64,000 nt of DNA from Cryomorpha ignava (GCF_010686655.1 NZ_JAAGVY010000025.1:1-64000), one strand, 5' to 3'. Positions 46,259 through 55,910 are shown, counted from the first letter of the stretch. A program made the numbers and translations. The notes: a model not told the origin generated them from the sequence alone.

Positions 46259-47599
46259 CTAACGATGCGATACATCCGCTTTTAAAGCCTCTCTCCCTAC
46301 AGAATATTCTTTGCCTAAGAGATAATTTATACGGTCTATCAGCGCATCGATTTGCTCGAGATCCAGATCGTTTGCAATATATTTTTCGGCAGAGAAAATC
46401 ATGCTCTGCATATATTTGGTAAGTAGGTTTTGATATTCTTGCTTATCCCTATCGGCGTAAGCGAGATTCTTTAGACTCTCAAGGATTTTAAGCATGATAG
46501 TGGCATCCGATTTCCCATACTCGCGAATTGGTGTAAGGTTAATGAAGAGTAGCTCTTCAAGCGTAGGCTCACGAAAAAAGATGAGCAGCTTGCCATCATC
46601 ATCCGTTATATAATTTTTTTCATTCAAAGCCATTTTCTCAATAAAAAGAATGGACAACATATCTAGCGACTTAATGGCCGTAGCCGGATCGTTAATTCCG
46701 GGGCTCAGCGCTTTTACGGCTATCTCAGATATTTGCTTAAAGCCAAACAAATAGTGATCTGCCACATGCTCTTCGATATAAAAAATAAAACAACTGCGAA
46801 TGGAATCTGCTGTTTCCACATCAATTTCTTTGCTCACCTTCACCATTGGGTAACCTGATACAAAAAAGAAACCCGGATTTTCGGTGATTTTTACTGTTAT
46901 ATCTTGTAGGCGGCAGATTTTGGCCAGACTTTTTAACTGAATTTGCTTCATATAACCACTGCCAGTTGCGTATATTGAGAACCAACCATCGGTATTTGGC
47001 ATTTCGGCTGGCTTTTCAGGCATGCCTGAATGGCGGATTTGATGCAGCGTTTTCTTAAAAATGCGTTCTAGAACGTTATCAACTTGTATTGATTTGCTAA
47101 TGGAGTCTATGAAATATACAAACATTCCGAGACAGGTGATTGCAAAAATCATGGCAAGCAAAATTCCTAGCGTTGGAATCTGATATTCGGCCGTTTCAGA
47201 TTGGATATTCACGATGAGAATAAGGCAGTAAATGATTGTACCTAAGTACATCCCCAATACCACTTGATGCGATTTTTTAGTAATCAATCCGGGTATTACT
47301 CGGGGCGACAATGTTGAAGAGGCTCTGTTGAGCACAAGCATAACCATAGAAAAACTGAATACCATAAGCGAGAAAATACTTCCTGTAACAGTTCCCAAAA
47401 TCAATCGGGCATTGTCTAAACCCTGCACCAACATGGGTTTTAATCCTTTTTTTAATTCAATAACAAAAGGAATATACTCAATTTGCATGATGAATAAGGA
47501 AAAGAGCAGAAATGCGACTGAAATAATAGCTGGGTAAAAGGCTATGCTGTTTACAATCTGAATATAAATTCTTCTAAAGAAGCGTGTAATCCAATTCAT
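46259..47599 (-). CDS. DUF2254 membrane protein
   Basis: A 446-residue protein with four transmembrane helices in the first 180 residues (about 20-37, 60-86, 108-127 and 140-161) and a soluble C-terminal domain. The motif SLMVFSFSMVMLVLNRASST and the later KALSPGINDPATAIKSLD are signature segments of DUF2254. Function unknown. It is upstream of def on the same strand with 100 bases between, so it could share a transcript. Confidence 0.9.
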   Translation of the reverse strand: MNWITRFFRRIYIQIVNSIAFYPAIISVAFLLFSLFIMQIEYIPFVIELKKGLKPMLVQGLDNARLILGTVTGSIFSLMVFSFSMVMLVLNRASSTLSPRVIPGLITKKSHQVVLGMYLGTIIYCLILIVNIQSETAEYQIPTLGILLAMIFAITCLGMFVYFIDSISKSIQVDNVLERIFKKTLHQIRHSGMPEKPAEMPNTDGWFSIYATGSGYMKQIQLKSLAKICRLQDITVKITENPGFFFVSGYPMVKVSKEIDVETADSIRSCFIFYIEEHVADHYLFGFKQISEIAVKALSPGINDPATAIKSLDMLSILFIEKMALNEKNYITDDDGKLLIFFREPTLEELLFINLTPIREYGKSDATIMLKILESLKNLAYADRDKQEYQNLLTKYMQSMIFSAEKYIANDLDLEQIDALIDRINYLLGKEYSVGREALKADVSHR

Positions 47600-47772
47600 T
47601 TATATCTGGTAGGTGCTGAAGCTTTAAGAACAGAGATACAGCGATTATGTTGATTAAAAGTAAACTAAATTGATGAATATCCCTAAGCTCATAGCCACTG
47701 CACCAGAACCAGATGGTTACTAGAGCACGACGATCTGATTAATGAGGCCTGTTATAGTCTTGCCGAAGTTTG

Positions 47773-47780
47773 TAACTTTG
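47773..47780 (+). promoter_or_regulatory. Bacteroidota -7 promoter element
   Basis: TAACTTTG matches the Bacteroidota -7 consensus TAnnTTTG exactly and lies 17 bases before the ATG of the E1 gene at 47798. No clear TTTG -33 box lies at the usual distance, so the call rests on the -7 box. Confidence 0.55.
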
Positions 47781-47797
47781 CGGCACAAGAATATTCC

Positions 47798-49888
47798 ATG
47801 TCAGAAGATATTAAGAACCCGCCCCGGGAAAAGCGCACCGTTTCCAAAGAGATCCTCTTAAAAGCATGGGAGCTGATGAATACAGCCAATGCAATGACGG
47901 TGCTTTTTGAAAAAAACAAGGAAGTTACTGCAAAGTATGTTCACGCCACAAGCCGCGGTCATGAAGCCATTCAGCTGGCTTGTGGAATGCAATTAAAGCC
48001 TCAAGATTTTGTTTATCCTTATTACCGCGATGATTCAATTTTGCTCGGCATTGGCATTACGCCTAAAGAGCTGATGTTGCAGTTACTAGCTAAAAAAACA
48101 GATCCGTTTTCTGGAGGCCGCACCTATTATTCACATCCGAGCTTGCGCCGGGAAGGAATGCCAAAAATTCCACACAACTCAAGCGCCACGGGTATGCAAG
48201 CTATTCCCAGCGCCGGTGCAGCACTTGGAATTCAGTACCGTGAAAAATTTGAATTGGACGAGAGCACCGACGAGAAACCAATTGTAGTTTGTTCTATTGG
48301 CGATGCTGCAATGACCGAAGGTGAAATAAGTGAAGCATTGCAAATGGCCGCACTGAAACAGCTGCCCTATATTTTTCTCGTTCAGGATAATGAATGGGAC
48401 ATTTCTGCCAGCGCAGATGAAGTGAGAGCAAATGATGCCGCATGGTACGCGCGAGGTTTCAAAGGAATTGAAGTGCGCTCTATCGATGGAACTGATTTCG
48501 AAACTTGCTGGAATACTATAAATGATGTTTTTACGATGGTAAGGAAAGATCGTCGCCCGTTTTTGATTCACGCAAAAGTGCCTCTGCTAAACCACCACAC
48601 TTCGGGAGTGCGCAAAGAAACGTACCGCGATGACTTAGATGAGCATAAAAAAAGGGATCCGCTTCCAAAGTTGGAGAGCTTTCTTTCAAAAATTGGTTTT
48701 GAGTCTGACGAGCTGGAAGAAATTGTTTCGAGAGCTACAAAAAATGTAGAAAACGATTATCAGGCTGCATTAAACGATCCTGATCCAAAACCTGAAGACC
48801 TTTTTACATTCGATTTTGCTCCTACTCCGATAACGGAAGAAAAAGGAAACCGCGCACCAAAAGATGCAGAACTCACCCTCATGGTCGATTGTGCCTTATT
48901 TGCTGTTCAGGAAATTTTGGAAGACCATCCCGAAGCTCTTCTTTACGGGCAGGATGTTGGTAGGCGTTTGGGAGGTGTTTTTCGCGAAGCGGCTACCCTC
49001 GCTAAAAAATTTGGCGACGACCGTGTTTTCAATACGCCTATTATGGAGGCTTTCATTATTGGAAGTACGGTAGGTATGGCTGCCACTGGCTGTAAGCCGA
49101 TTGTAGAAGTGCAGTTTGCAGATTATATCTGGCCGGGTCTCAACCAGCTTTTCACCGAGGTGAGCAGAAGTTATTATTTATCAGACGGAAAATGGCCTGC
49201 GAGTGCCGTAATACGCGTTCCTATTGGAGCATATGGAAGTGGTGGCCCTTACCACTCATCTAGTGTAGAGTCTGTTTTGAGTAACATCCGGGGCATTAAA
49301 GTGGTGTACCCAAGCTGCGGTGCCGATCTGAAAGGACTTTTGAAATCCGCTTATTACGACCCCAATCCCGTAGTAGTATTGGAGCATAAAGGTTTATACT
49401 GGAGTAAAATACCGGGTACATCTAAGGCTAAGTCTAAGTTACCGGATCGTGAGTATGTTATTCCAATCGGCAAAGGCAGAATAGTGTTGGAGGCTGATCA
49501 GAATGAAATTGAAGCCGGAAATTCGCTCGTGGTGGTAACATACGGAATGGGTGTTTATTGGGCTCAGTCAGCAGCTAAAGATTTTCCGGGAAGGATAGAA
49601 GTAATAGACCTTCGTTCGATTTCACCTTGGGATAAAGAATTGGTATTCAAAGCGGTAAGCACTCACGGTAAATGTTTGCTCGTAACGGAAGAGCCAATAG
49701 GATGTTCATTTGCCCGTGGTATCGCCGGCGACATTCAAGATGCTTGCTTTCAATTTCTCGATGCTCCGGTACGCACTATTGGATCAGAAGATTTGCCTGC
49801 TATTCCATTAAATTCAACTTTGGAGGAAGCTATGATTCCAAATGCAGACAAAGTAAAAGATGCGCTGAACAGTTTGTTTGATTACTAA
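47798..49888 (+). CDS. Fused 2-oxoacid dehydrogenase E1 (alpha + beta)
   Basis: A 696-residue thiamine-diphosphate enzyme, the E1 part of a 2-oxoacid (branched-chain type) dehydrogenase complex that decarboxylates a 2-oxoacid and passes the acyl group to E2. The alpha half (about 1-345) has YYRDDS, the TPP motif GDAAMTEG (168-175) ending at Asn198, and HHTSGV; the beta half (365-696) has YGQDVGRRLGGVF, VEVQFADYIWPGLNQL and GAYGSGGPYHSSS. In many bacteria these are two proteins; the one-chain form is common in this phylum. E2 and E3 are not in the window. Confidence 0.93.
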   Translation: MSEDIKNPPREKRTVSKEILLKAWELMNTANAMTVLFEKNKEVTAKYVHATSRGHEAIQLACGMQLKPQDFVYPYYRDDSILLGIGITPKELMLQLLAKKTDPFSGGRTYYSHPSLRREGMPKIPHNSSATGMQAIPSAGAALGIQYREKFELDESTDEKPIVVCSIGDAAMTEGEISEALQMAALKQLPYIFLVQDNEWDISASADEVRANDAAWYARGFKGIEVRSIDGTDFETCWNTINDVFTMVRKDRRPFLIHAKVPLLNHHTSGVRKETYRDDLDEHKKRDPLPKLESFLSKIGFESDELEEIVSRATKNVENDYQAALNDPDPKPEDLFTFDFAPTPITEEKGNRAPKDAELTLMVDCALFAVQEILEDHPEALLYGQDVGRRLGGVFREAATLAKKFGDDRVFNTPIMEAFIIGSTVGMAATGCKPIVEVQFADYIWPGLNQLFTEVSRSYYLSDGKWPASAVIRVPIGAYGSGGPYHSSSVESVLSNIRGIKVVYPSCGADLKGLLKSAYYDPNPVVVLEHKGLYWSKIPGTSKAKSKLPDREYVIPIGKGRIVLEADQNEIEAGNSLVVVTYGMGVYWAQSAAKDFPGRIEVIDLRSISPWDKELVFKAVSTHGKCLLVTEEPIGCSFARGIAGDIQDACFQFLDAPVRTIGSEDLPAIPLNSTLEEAMIPNADKVKDALNSLFDY

Positions 49889-49942
49889 TTGTCAAACAAT
49901 ATTGGTAGATATGAGTTAAAGAAGGGAGTTAAGATTTTAATA

Positions 49943-49973
49943 TTGTCTGAATGGAGCATAGTTAGTACTTTTG
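49943..49973 (+). promoter_or_regulatory. Promoter of the ferredoxin-reductase gene
   Basis: TACTTTTG (49966-49973) fits the -7 consensus TAnnTTTG. A TTGT (49943-49946 region) lies about 19 bases upstream where the -33 TTTG is expected. The start codon at 49993 leaves a leader of about a dozen bases. Confidence 0.55.
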
Positions 49974-49992
49974 CACCGCGAAAAACCCAGAG

Positions 49993-51063
49993 ATGTCACA
50001 TTTCCATAAAGTAAAGATTAAAGATATTAGGCGTGAAACGAATGATTGCGTTTCTATTGCCCTCGATATTCCAGCCGAACTGAAAGATAATTTTGTTTAC
50101 AAACAAGGTCAATATATCACCTTAAAATTAACTATTCGCGGTGAAGAACTTCGCCGTTCTTACTCTGCCTGCTCAAGTCCTGTAGCAGATTCTGATCTAC
50201 GCATTGCTGTAAAAGCAGTTGAAAACGGAAAAGTAAGTACTTTTCTCAACAATGGAATTTCTGTAGGCCAGGAGCTGGAAGTAATGAACCCAATGGGAAA
50301 TTTCTTTGTAGAAATGCCCTCCGATAAGGAACAACACTTCGTTGCCTTTGCTGCCGGTAGTGGAATCACTCCTATTCTTTCGCTTCTAAAAACGGCTCTG
50401 GCGGTTAATGAAACAAATAAGTTCAGCCTCTTTTACGGAAATAAAAGTACTGATGATATTATTTTCAAACAGGAGCTTAACGAGCTGGTAGTCAAATACG
50501 AAAACCGCCTTCAGGTACACCATATTCTAAGTCGCGAAAAGACTGCAGACAAATTATTTGAAGGAAGAATATCACCTGAAAAATGTCTGGATCTTCTCAT
50601 GAATTTTGAAGAAATTCAAAATGCTGATGCTTACTTTCTATGTGGTCCTTATGATATGACAATGGGTTTGAAAGACAAACTTATTGAATTCGGAATACCT
50701 AAGGAAAAAGTTCACTTCGAGCTTTTCACCACTGTTGAAAAAGAAACTGGCCCTGAAATAGGTGAAAGCCCTTCAACTTCTACAGACACCAAAGTTACAA
50801 TTGTGCTTGATGGAGAAGAAACAGAGTTAACGATTAGCGGCAACGAATCTGTTCTTGACGCCGCCCTTGATGCGGGTCTTGACGCTCCATATGCTTGTAC
50901 CGGTGGTTCTTGTTGCACGTGCAGAGCCAAACTTATGGAAGGCTCTGTAAAAATGGATGTGAATTATGCGCTTACTGATCAGGAAGTTGAAAATGGATAT
51001 ATTCTTACCTGCCAGTCTCACCCCACATCGCCCAAGATTGTGGTAGATTACGACGAGCCGTAA
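49993..51063 (+). CDS. PaaE-like NAD(P)H ferredoxin reductase
   Basis: A 356-residue flavo-iron-sulphur reductase. The FAD domain (1-105) has RRSYSACSS (FAD-binding), the NAD(P) domain has AAGSGITPILS (120-130) and YFLCGPYDM, and the C-terminal plant-type 2Fe-2S domain has Cys302, Cys307, Cys310 and Cys340 (pattern CTGGSCCTC ... C). This is the architecture of the phenylacetyl-CoA epoxidase reductase PaaE and related enzymes. PaaABCD are not here, so its oxygenase partner is unknown; it may serve another oxygenase or desaturase. It meets the gene at 51064 end to end. Confidence 0.9.
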   Translation: MSHFHKVKIKDIRRETNDCVSIALDIPAELKDNFVYKQGQYITLKLTIRGEELRRSYSACSSPVADSDLRIAVKAVENGKVSTFLNNGISVGQELEVMNPMGNFFVEMPSDKEQHFVAFAAGSGITPILSLLKTALAVNETNKFSLFYGNKSTDDIIFKQELNELVVKYENRLQVHHILSREKTADKLFEGRISPEKCLDLLMNFEEIQNADAYFLCGPYDMTMGLKDKLIEFGIPKEKVHFELFTTVEKETGPEIGESPSTSTDTKVTIVLDGEETELTISGNESVLDAALDAGLDAPYACTGGSCCTCRAKLMEGSVKMDVNYALTDQEVENGYILTCQSHPTSPKIVVDYDEP

Positions 51064-51441
51064 TTAATTTTGCTCTATTCTACCAGTCATCGACTTTTCA
51101 GGGACTATTTCCATAAAGAAATAAACAACCTCTACAATCGAGCCGAAAAATATGAGCAGAAGTATCCAAATTACTTTCATGGTAATACTTATGTACTTAT
51201 TGGTACCGGCATGAACCAGGTAAAATATCAGCACACCGCAGCTCAATACCCCGAGCACAATTGCCATAATAATAAATTTCCCTATCGAAAGCATCAATAG
51301 CTGTTCTATCTCTGCTTCGTTTCCACCTATAATTACGGGCAAGAATGTCGAAAAAAACCAAATCAGCGCAAATAGCCCTATAAACAGTTGTGCAATAGTG
51401 AGTATTCCGATGATGATTTTACCTGTTTGTGATATTTTCAT
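51064..51441 (-). CDS. Small membrane protein
   Basis: A 125-residue protein with three to four transmembrane helices (about 8-32, 47-74, 83-107) and a Glu/Lys-rich C-terminus. Its stop codon abuts the stop of the PaaE-like gene, so the two converge with no gap. No domain recognised. Confidence 0.72.
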   Translation of the reverse strand: MKISQTGKIIIGILTIAQLFIGLFALIWFFSTFLPVIIGGNEAEIEQLLMLSIGKFIIMAIVLGVLSCGVLIFYLVHAGTNKYISITMKVIWILLLIFFGSIVEVVYFFMEIVPEKSMTGRIEQN

Positions 51442-51578
51442 GGATCTTATGTCTTTTATGAGTCAAATATATTTATCAAGACAGGCTTTTCATTCAATTT
51501 TGTTTAGAGCGGCATAAAAATGTGATTAACGGAAAAATCACCTGCTCGAATTGATTCTAATACTTATTTTCGCGACGT

Positions 51579-52895
51579 ATGAGAAAGGGATTTTTATTCG
51601 CTCCGGCAGACATTGCTCCACTGGCCATTTTCCGGATATTGATGGGGCTGCTTATGGCCGCCGAAGGTTTTGGCGCAATTCTTACCGGATGGGTGCGTCA
51701 GAATTATGTTGAAAGAGATTTTACTTTTAATTTTATGGGATTTGACTTTCTTCAAATGCTTGTTGGCCCCCAGGCCTATGTTCTATTCGCGCTCCTCGGC
51801 GTATTCGGTCTTTGTATCGCACTTGGATTTAGGTACAAATTTGCAATTATAGGTTTTACCATTCTTTGGGCATGCGCCTATTTTGGACAAAAAACCAGTT
51901 ACAACAATCACTACTATTTGCTTTTGCTCGTGTGCTTCCTGTTTATTCTCGTTCCAGCGCACAGGTATGCTTCCGCAGATGTAAAATCGGGAAGAGTTCA
52001 ACAATCCCAAGTTACGCCTTATTGGACTATTTGGGTCTTTAAATTTCTATTGCTCATTGTCTATTTTTACGCAGCTATTGCCAAAATTTATCCCGACTGG
52101 ATTGAGGGTAAGGCAGTTGAGATTTTTCTTACTGGCAAAAAAGATTGGCCACTGTTGGGAATGGTTGCCGACAAAACCTGGTTTTTTCTTCTGCTTTCTT
52201 ATGGTGGTATCGTGTTTGATCTTTTGGTAATTCCTGCTCTGTGGTTCAAACCCACCAGAAAAATTGCTTTTGTGATATCCATTTTCTTCCATCTCTTTAA
52301 TTCGGTGGTTTTTCATATTGGCATTTTTCCATACATGATGCTCATTACGTCAGTTTTATTCTTCGAGCCCGCTTTTATAAGAAAGATGTTTTTCAGAAAC
52401 TCGATAGATATTTCGCATCTCAAAGTTGCAAATTACCTCAATAATAAATTGGTTTACAGCCTGCTTATACCATTTTTTGCAGGAATGATCCTGCTTCCAC
52501 TCCGCCCGTTTTACTTTCCCGGCTCTTCTCATTGGACAGAAGAAGGACACCGACTCTCGTGGCATATGATGCTCAGATCAAAATACGGAACAATTTACTA
52601 TGAAGTAAAGCGCAGTGATACAGGAAAAACGGAAAGGATAAATCCTGAAGATAGAATGTGGAATAAATCTGCCCGCAAACTTGCTACTCGACCCGACATG
52701 GCCTGGCAGTATGCTCAGAGATTAAAACGCGAATACAATGATATAGGAGTTGAAGTAGAGGTTTACGCTTTCGCGAATGCCAGCTTAAACGGGCGTGAAC
52801 TCAAGCCACTAATTGACTCTAAAACAGATTTGGCAGCCGTAAAATGGAGAACTTTTTCTCACAATGAATGGATACTGTTGCATCCAGATCTTTAG
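51579..52895 (+). CDS. HTTM-domain membrane protein (gamma-carboxylase-like)
   Basis: A 438-residue protein with about eight transmembrane helices in the first 300 residues and a soluble tail. Marks of the HTTM (horizontally transferred transmembrane) group, related to vitamin-K gamma-carboxylase, are IFRILMGLLMAAEGFG near the start, GQKTSYNNHYYLLLL and the YFYAAIAKIYPDWIEG segment. The biochemical reaction in bacteria is not established. The start gives a short basic N-terminus (MRKGF). Confidence 0.88.
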   Translation: MRKGFLFAPADIAPLAIFRILMGLLMAAEGFGAILTGWVRQNYVERDFTFNFMGFDFLQMLVGPQAYVLFALLGVFGLCIALGFRYKFAIIGFTILWACAYFGQKTSYNNHYYLLLLVCFLFILVPAHRYASADVKSGRVQQSQVTPYWTIWVFKFLLLIVYFYAAIAKIYPDWIEGKAVEIFLTGKKDWPLLGMVADKTWFFLLLSYGGIVFDLLVIPALWFKPTRKIAFVISIFFHLFNSVVFHIGIFPYMMLITSVLFFEPAFIRKMFFRNSIDISHLKVANYLNNKLVYSLLIPFFAGMILLPLRPFYFPGSSHWTEEGHRLSWHMMLRSKYGTIYYEVKRSDTGKTERINPEDRMWNKSARKLATRPDMAWQYAQRLKREYNDIGVEVEVYAFANASLNGRELKPLIDSKTDLAAVKWRTFSHNEWILLHPDL

Positions 52896-52916
52896 AGAAT
52901 ATTCTAATTTAGAGGG

Positions 52917-53342
52917 TTATTCCACTTTCTTAAAACCGAGTAATTCCTCATCGTTCTTGAAAAAATGCATTCTCTCCTCTTCTATTTTTACCTTGTTTGT
53001 AGAATTTAATGCTTCCACAAAAATGCTTTCGTCTTTGCCCGGACAGGCCATCTTAGTCATGGGGCCCATTGTTATTTCCACACCTCCATCCAGCACTTTA
53101 AATCTCGCACTGTATTGATTGCAACCTGTTGATCCACTAAAAGTGCTGCTATCATTAAAAATTATGCTCGGCGATCCCCGCATATAGTCAATGTCGCTGA
53201 TGGTATCGCCGTGCATGGTTTCTACCATCCAAGTACCACCGGGGATTTTATTCTCAGCCTGTACTTCTTTTTTATTCTTGCACGAATTCACTCCCGGAAA
53301 AGCAAGGATTGCTAAAATCGCGATTGCTAGAAAATTTCTCAT
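52917..53342 (-). CDS. META-domain lipoprotein (HslJ-like)
   Basis: About 141 residues from ATG 53342. Lipobox-like VNSC (Cys21), then GTWMVETMHGDTI, IIFNDSSTFSGSTGCNQYSA and ITMGPMTKMACPG: the META fold with its two conserved cysteines, as in HslJ. The ORF is open upstream to 53372, but that part is encoded by a terminator hairpin, so 53342 is the start. The codon directly follows nine T, leaving no Shine-Dalgarno. Likely periplasmic, stress-related; the role of META proteins is unclear. Confidence 0.85.
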   Translation of the reverse strand: MRNFLAIAILAILAFPGVNSCKNKKEVQAENKIPGGTWMVETMHGDTISDIDYMRGSPSIIFNDSSTFSGSTGCNQYSARFKVLDGGVEITMGPMTKMACPGKDESIFVEALNSTNKVKIEEERMHFFKNDEELLGFKKVE

Positions 53343-53367
53343 AAAAAAAAACCGGCATAAGAGCCGG
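53343..53367 (-). terminator. Terminator abutting the META start codon
   Basis: On the minus strand CCGGC-TCTTAT-GCCGG is followed by nine T and then ATG of the META gene. It is 20 bases after the stop of the gene at 53388, whose transcript it should end. The META gene must therefore use read-through or a promoter inside this hairpin. Confidence 0.75.
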
Positions 53368-53387
53368 CTCAAATTTGCTAATATTTT

Positions 53388-53732
53388 TTATTCTTTCAGC
53401 AATTTAGATTTTTCAACCCAGTTCTTAAACTGTTCGCGTTGGCTATCAGTTAATAGCTTTTGCACATTTTCTTGGTACTGCATTTTGTAGTTTTCCATTG
53501 CCGCAACTACCTTATCCGTTTTGTTTTCAACTTTATCAAATCGGGATTGCTGCTCTACAAGCGTATAATTCTGGCGATAGATAGCAATTTCCTGATCATC
53601 AGTTAAATCAAGTGCAGCGACCATTTTGGTGGTTTCAGCTTTAGCCATTTTCTCAATCTCTTTTGAGCTTTGGGCATTCACGTAAGTATAAGAGAACAAT
53701 ACAAGAGTAAGTAAGAGTAATTTAGATTTCAT
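53388..53732 (-). CDS. Secreted helical protein, Spy/CpxP-like in outline
   Basis: A 114-residue exported protein, signal peptide 1-20 (YVNA-Q). The rest is charged helix with LTDDQEIAIYRQNYTL and LLTDSQREQFKNWVEK, echoing the LTxxQ helix repeats of small periplasmic chaperone-like proteins such as Spy and CpxP. No firm family. It is separated from META by the terminator. Confidence 0.7.
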   Translation of the reverse strand: MKSKLLLLTLVLFSYTYVNAQSSKEIEKMAKAETTKMVAALDLTDDQEIAIYRQNYTLVEQQSRFDKVENKTDKVVAAMENYKMQYQENVQKLLTDSQREQFKNWVEKSKLLKE

Positions 53733-53907
53733 GATTGATTTTGAATTAATTATTAATTGATTTCGCGTTTTCAGATCACTAATTTAATATAAGTTATTGA
53801 CATATGGCAATCTCTGTGAATTGATGACGTAAAGAAAAACTTATAGATGCACAAAATTGTCGAAAAGATTGAATTTAATATAAAATTGGGTGGCAAAATG
53901 GAATTTT

Positions 53908-53915
53908 TAACTTTG
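53908..53915 (+). promoter_or_regulatory. -7 promoter box of the FkbM gene
   Basis: TAACTTTG fits TAnnTTTG and ends only 8 bases before the predicted TTG start (53924). An ATTGGG (about 53885) could serve as the -33 region. The expected transcription start is at or near the start codon, so the message may be leaderless. Confidence 0.5.
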
Positions 53916-53923
53916 CGCAAAAT

Positions 53924-54658
53924 TTGGGATTGAAAAATACAGTTAAAAGACTTTTACAGCGGCTGCTCGGCTTTAATACCTATCTTAAAATCTTTGCACG
54001 ATATAAAATTGCTACTCTCAAAAGTGATAAAAAGGAGGGCGATTTCTTTGCGTTTATGTCTTTACTTAAGAATGAAGGACTGATTCTAGATATTGGGGCC
54101 AACCTGGGAATTATGACCTGGCACTTGCTAAAGGATTTCTCCAATGCAGAAATCTGGGCGTTTGAGCCCATTCCCGAAAACAATAAAATACTTCACGCTG
54201 TTACTGAAAAGTGTCAACACCAACGCTTCCGGATTTTTGATTGTGCACTAGGAGATAAACCAGGCATAGCTAAAATGGTTCTGCCTAATGTTTCGAAGGT
54301 CAAAATGCAGGGGCTTAGCCATATTGTACACGAATCTATTGGTGAATTTAATCAGGGCGATTTCTATGAAGTTGAAATTGATACCCTTGATAATTTAATT
54401 GACAGCACCAAGAAAGTTCAGGGAATTAAGCTCGATGTTGAGAATTTTGAATACTTCGTACTGAAAGGTGGAGAAGAATTAATAGAACGTGACAAGCCAA
54501 TTATTTACACCGAACTTTGGGTTAATGAAAACCGCGAAAAATGCCTGAATTTTATTAAAACAAAGGGCTACGCCGTCAAAGTGCACGTGGGCAATAAATT
54601 AATTGATTTTTCTCCTGAAACTTATTCTGGTCAAAATTTCTTTTTTATACCCAATTAG
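53924..54658 (+). CDS. FkbM-family methyltransferase
   Basis: A 244-residue SAM-dependent methyltransferase. Motif I is LILDIGANLGIMTW (residues about 45-58), motif for the acid is AFEPIPENN, and EVEIDTLDNLID and IKLDVENFEYFVLKG are the FkbM signature near the C-terminus. Members methylate sugars or O-antigen-type glycans, or small molecules. No ATG is available at the 5' end; TTG 53924 or TTG 53930 are the starts. It converges with the DUF4421 gene 14 bases away. Confidence 0.88.
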   Translation: MGLKNTVKRLLQRLLGFNTYLKIFARYKIATLKSDKKEGDFFAFMSLLKNEGLILDIGANLGIMTWHLLKDFSNAEIWAFEPIPENNKILHAVTEKCQHQRFRIFDCALGDKPGIAKMVLPNVSKVKMQGLSHIVHESIGEFNQGDFYEVEIDTLDNLIDSTKKVQGIKLDVENFEYFVLKGGEELIERDKPIIYTELWVNENREKCLNFIKTKGYAVKVHVGNKLIDFSPETYSGQNFFFIPN

Positions 54659-54672
54659 CGATTCTTCATTTA

Positions 54673-55752
54673 TCAGGGTACTTTATTAAACCAGGGCAAT
54701 AATTTAGGTCCCGGTTTAAACCGCTTCACAAAGTTTAATCTGATATTTGATATGCCATAATCAGCATTGAGCAAGCGGCTATCGGTACTTGTGGTGATAT
54801 TGTTGTAAACAATACTCAACCCCAAATACCAATTATTGTCGTTGTAACCGAAAGCAAATCGAGCGAATGCACCAAAATCTCCTTGAAAATCGGTTCTCGT
54901 TCCTTTATCGGGATGATAAGCCGTATTATATCCCATTCCATAGTTCACCGTAAGCGATGCCATAGCAAAAAACTTTTTGGCAATGACCAAATTATAAGCA
55001 TAACCGATGGTAGGTCCGGCTTTTAAAAATCCGATTTTTTCGTAGCCCTTCATTTCCACAAATACTGAATCATCAATAAACGATGGTACCAACGCACTAT
55101 CGGCATTCACCAAGCCGTAATACGCCTCGGCACCTGCCAGAAAAGACCCCGATGACTTAAGCTGCCGCTCGTTTTGAATCAGCGAAGAGCGGTAAGAAAA
55201 TTTTTTATTATTGAAGACATATAGACCTGACAAGCCAAAAATTTGCACATAGATATCGGGTCGCACATAATAAGGATCGCGATAGTTTTGGTTGAGTGTA
55301 AGAGTGTTCTCTAAATACATCCCTTTATAAAACTGGCCAAAGAAATCGATAACGAGCTTGCGCGTGTACACATGCGACTGCAAATCGAGATACCGCGTTT
55401 TACCCTGTCCTTCGTCTGGATTGAGAATCCTGAAACCATAAGCCAGATTGAGTGTAAAAGATTTTACCGTTGCACCAATCCCAAAGTTCAACGAAGTATT
55501 CGGCTGGTAATCAAGATCAGTGCTTTCCTGATTGTCTGTAAGTGCCAGACTAGTAGCTTTTTGAGATAAATATACTCGTGTGGTAATTAATTCGGGATAC
55601 GACTCTATATAAAGTGAATCAAAGTCAATCGAGCCGTTAGGCGCATATCCCCCTTCAAGAGATTGTGCACCTAAAAAATGAACGGAAGCCATAAGCCCTG
55701 TAAAAATAACTGCTTTTAAAAATCGTGGAAACCGCATAGTAAAATAGTTCAT
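54673..55752 (-). CDS. DUF4421 outer-membrane protein
   Basis: A 359-residue exported protein, leader about 1-29 (FLGA-Q). DUF4421 features: SLYIESYPELITTRVYLSQKA near residue 55, NTSLNFGIGATVKSFTLNL, the central NLAYGFRIL and repeated beta strands, ending in a basic tail. The family is confined to Bacteroidota and forms outer-membrane barrels; its function is unknown. The ATG at 55752 gives the leader MNYFTMRFPRFLK with basic residues before the hydrophobic core. Confidence 0.82.
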   Translation of the reverse strand: MNYFTMRFPRFLKAVIFTGLMASVHFLGAQSLEGGYAPNGSIDFDSLYIESYPELITTRVYLSQKATSLALTDNQESTDLDYQPNTSLNFGIGATVKSFTLNLAYGFRILNPDEGQGKTRYLDLQSHVYTRKLVIDFFGQFYKGMYLENTLTLNQNYRDPYYVRPDIYVQIFGLSGLYVFNNKKFSYRSSLIQNERQLKSSGSFLAGAEAYYGLVNADSALVPSFIDDSVFVEMKGYEKIGFLKAGPTIGYAYNLVIAKKFFAMASLTVNYGMGYNTAYHPDKGTRTDFQGDFGAFARFAFGYNDNNWYLGLSIVYNNITTSTDSRLLNADYGISNIRLNFVKRFKPGPKLLPWFNKVP

Positions 55753-55910
55753 GGCAAATTTGCATAAAAATCTTAAAGATGAGCTAGGTGAGATTGGATT
55801 TTGCGCTCCTTAAAAACTGAAAAGACAATTTGCTGACGGTTTTCATAAAAAAAACCCGGATTACAAGTTTCTGGGTTAAACTTTCAAATTCTGGTATTAC
55901 TTTCGCGCCT

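Noticed and set aside
53342-53372. Upstream extension of the META lipoprotein ORF
   Set aside because: Those codons are encoded by a terminator hairpin and T-run, and removing them gives a normal lipoprotein leader.
55847-55877. Possible minus-strand terminator before the DUF4421 gene
   Set aside because: The stem has a G-U pair and no gene clearly ends there, so it was left out of the feature list.
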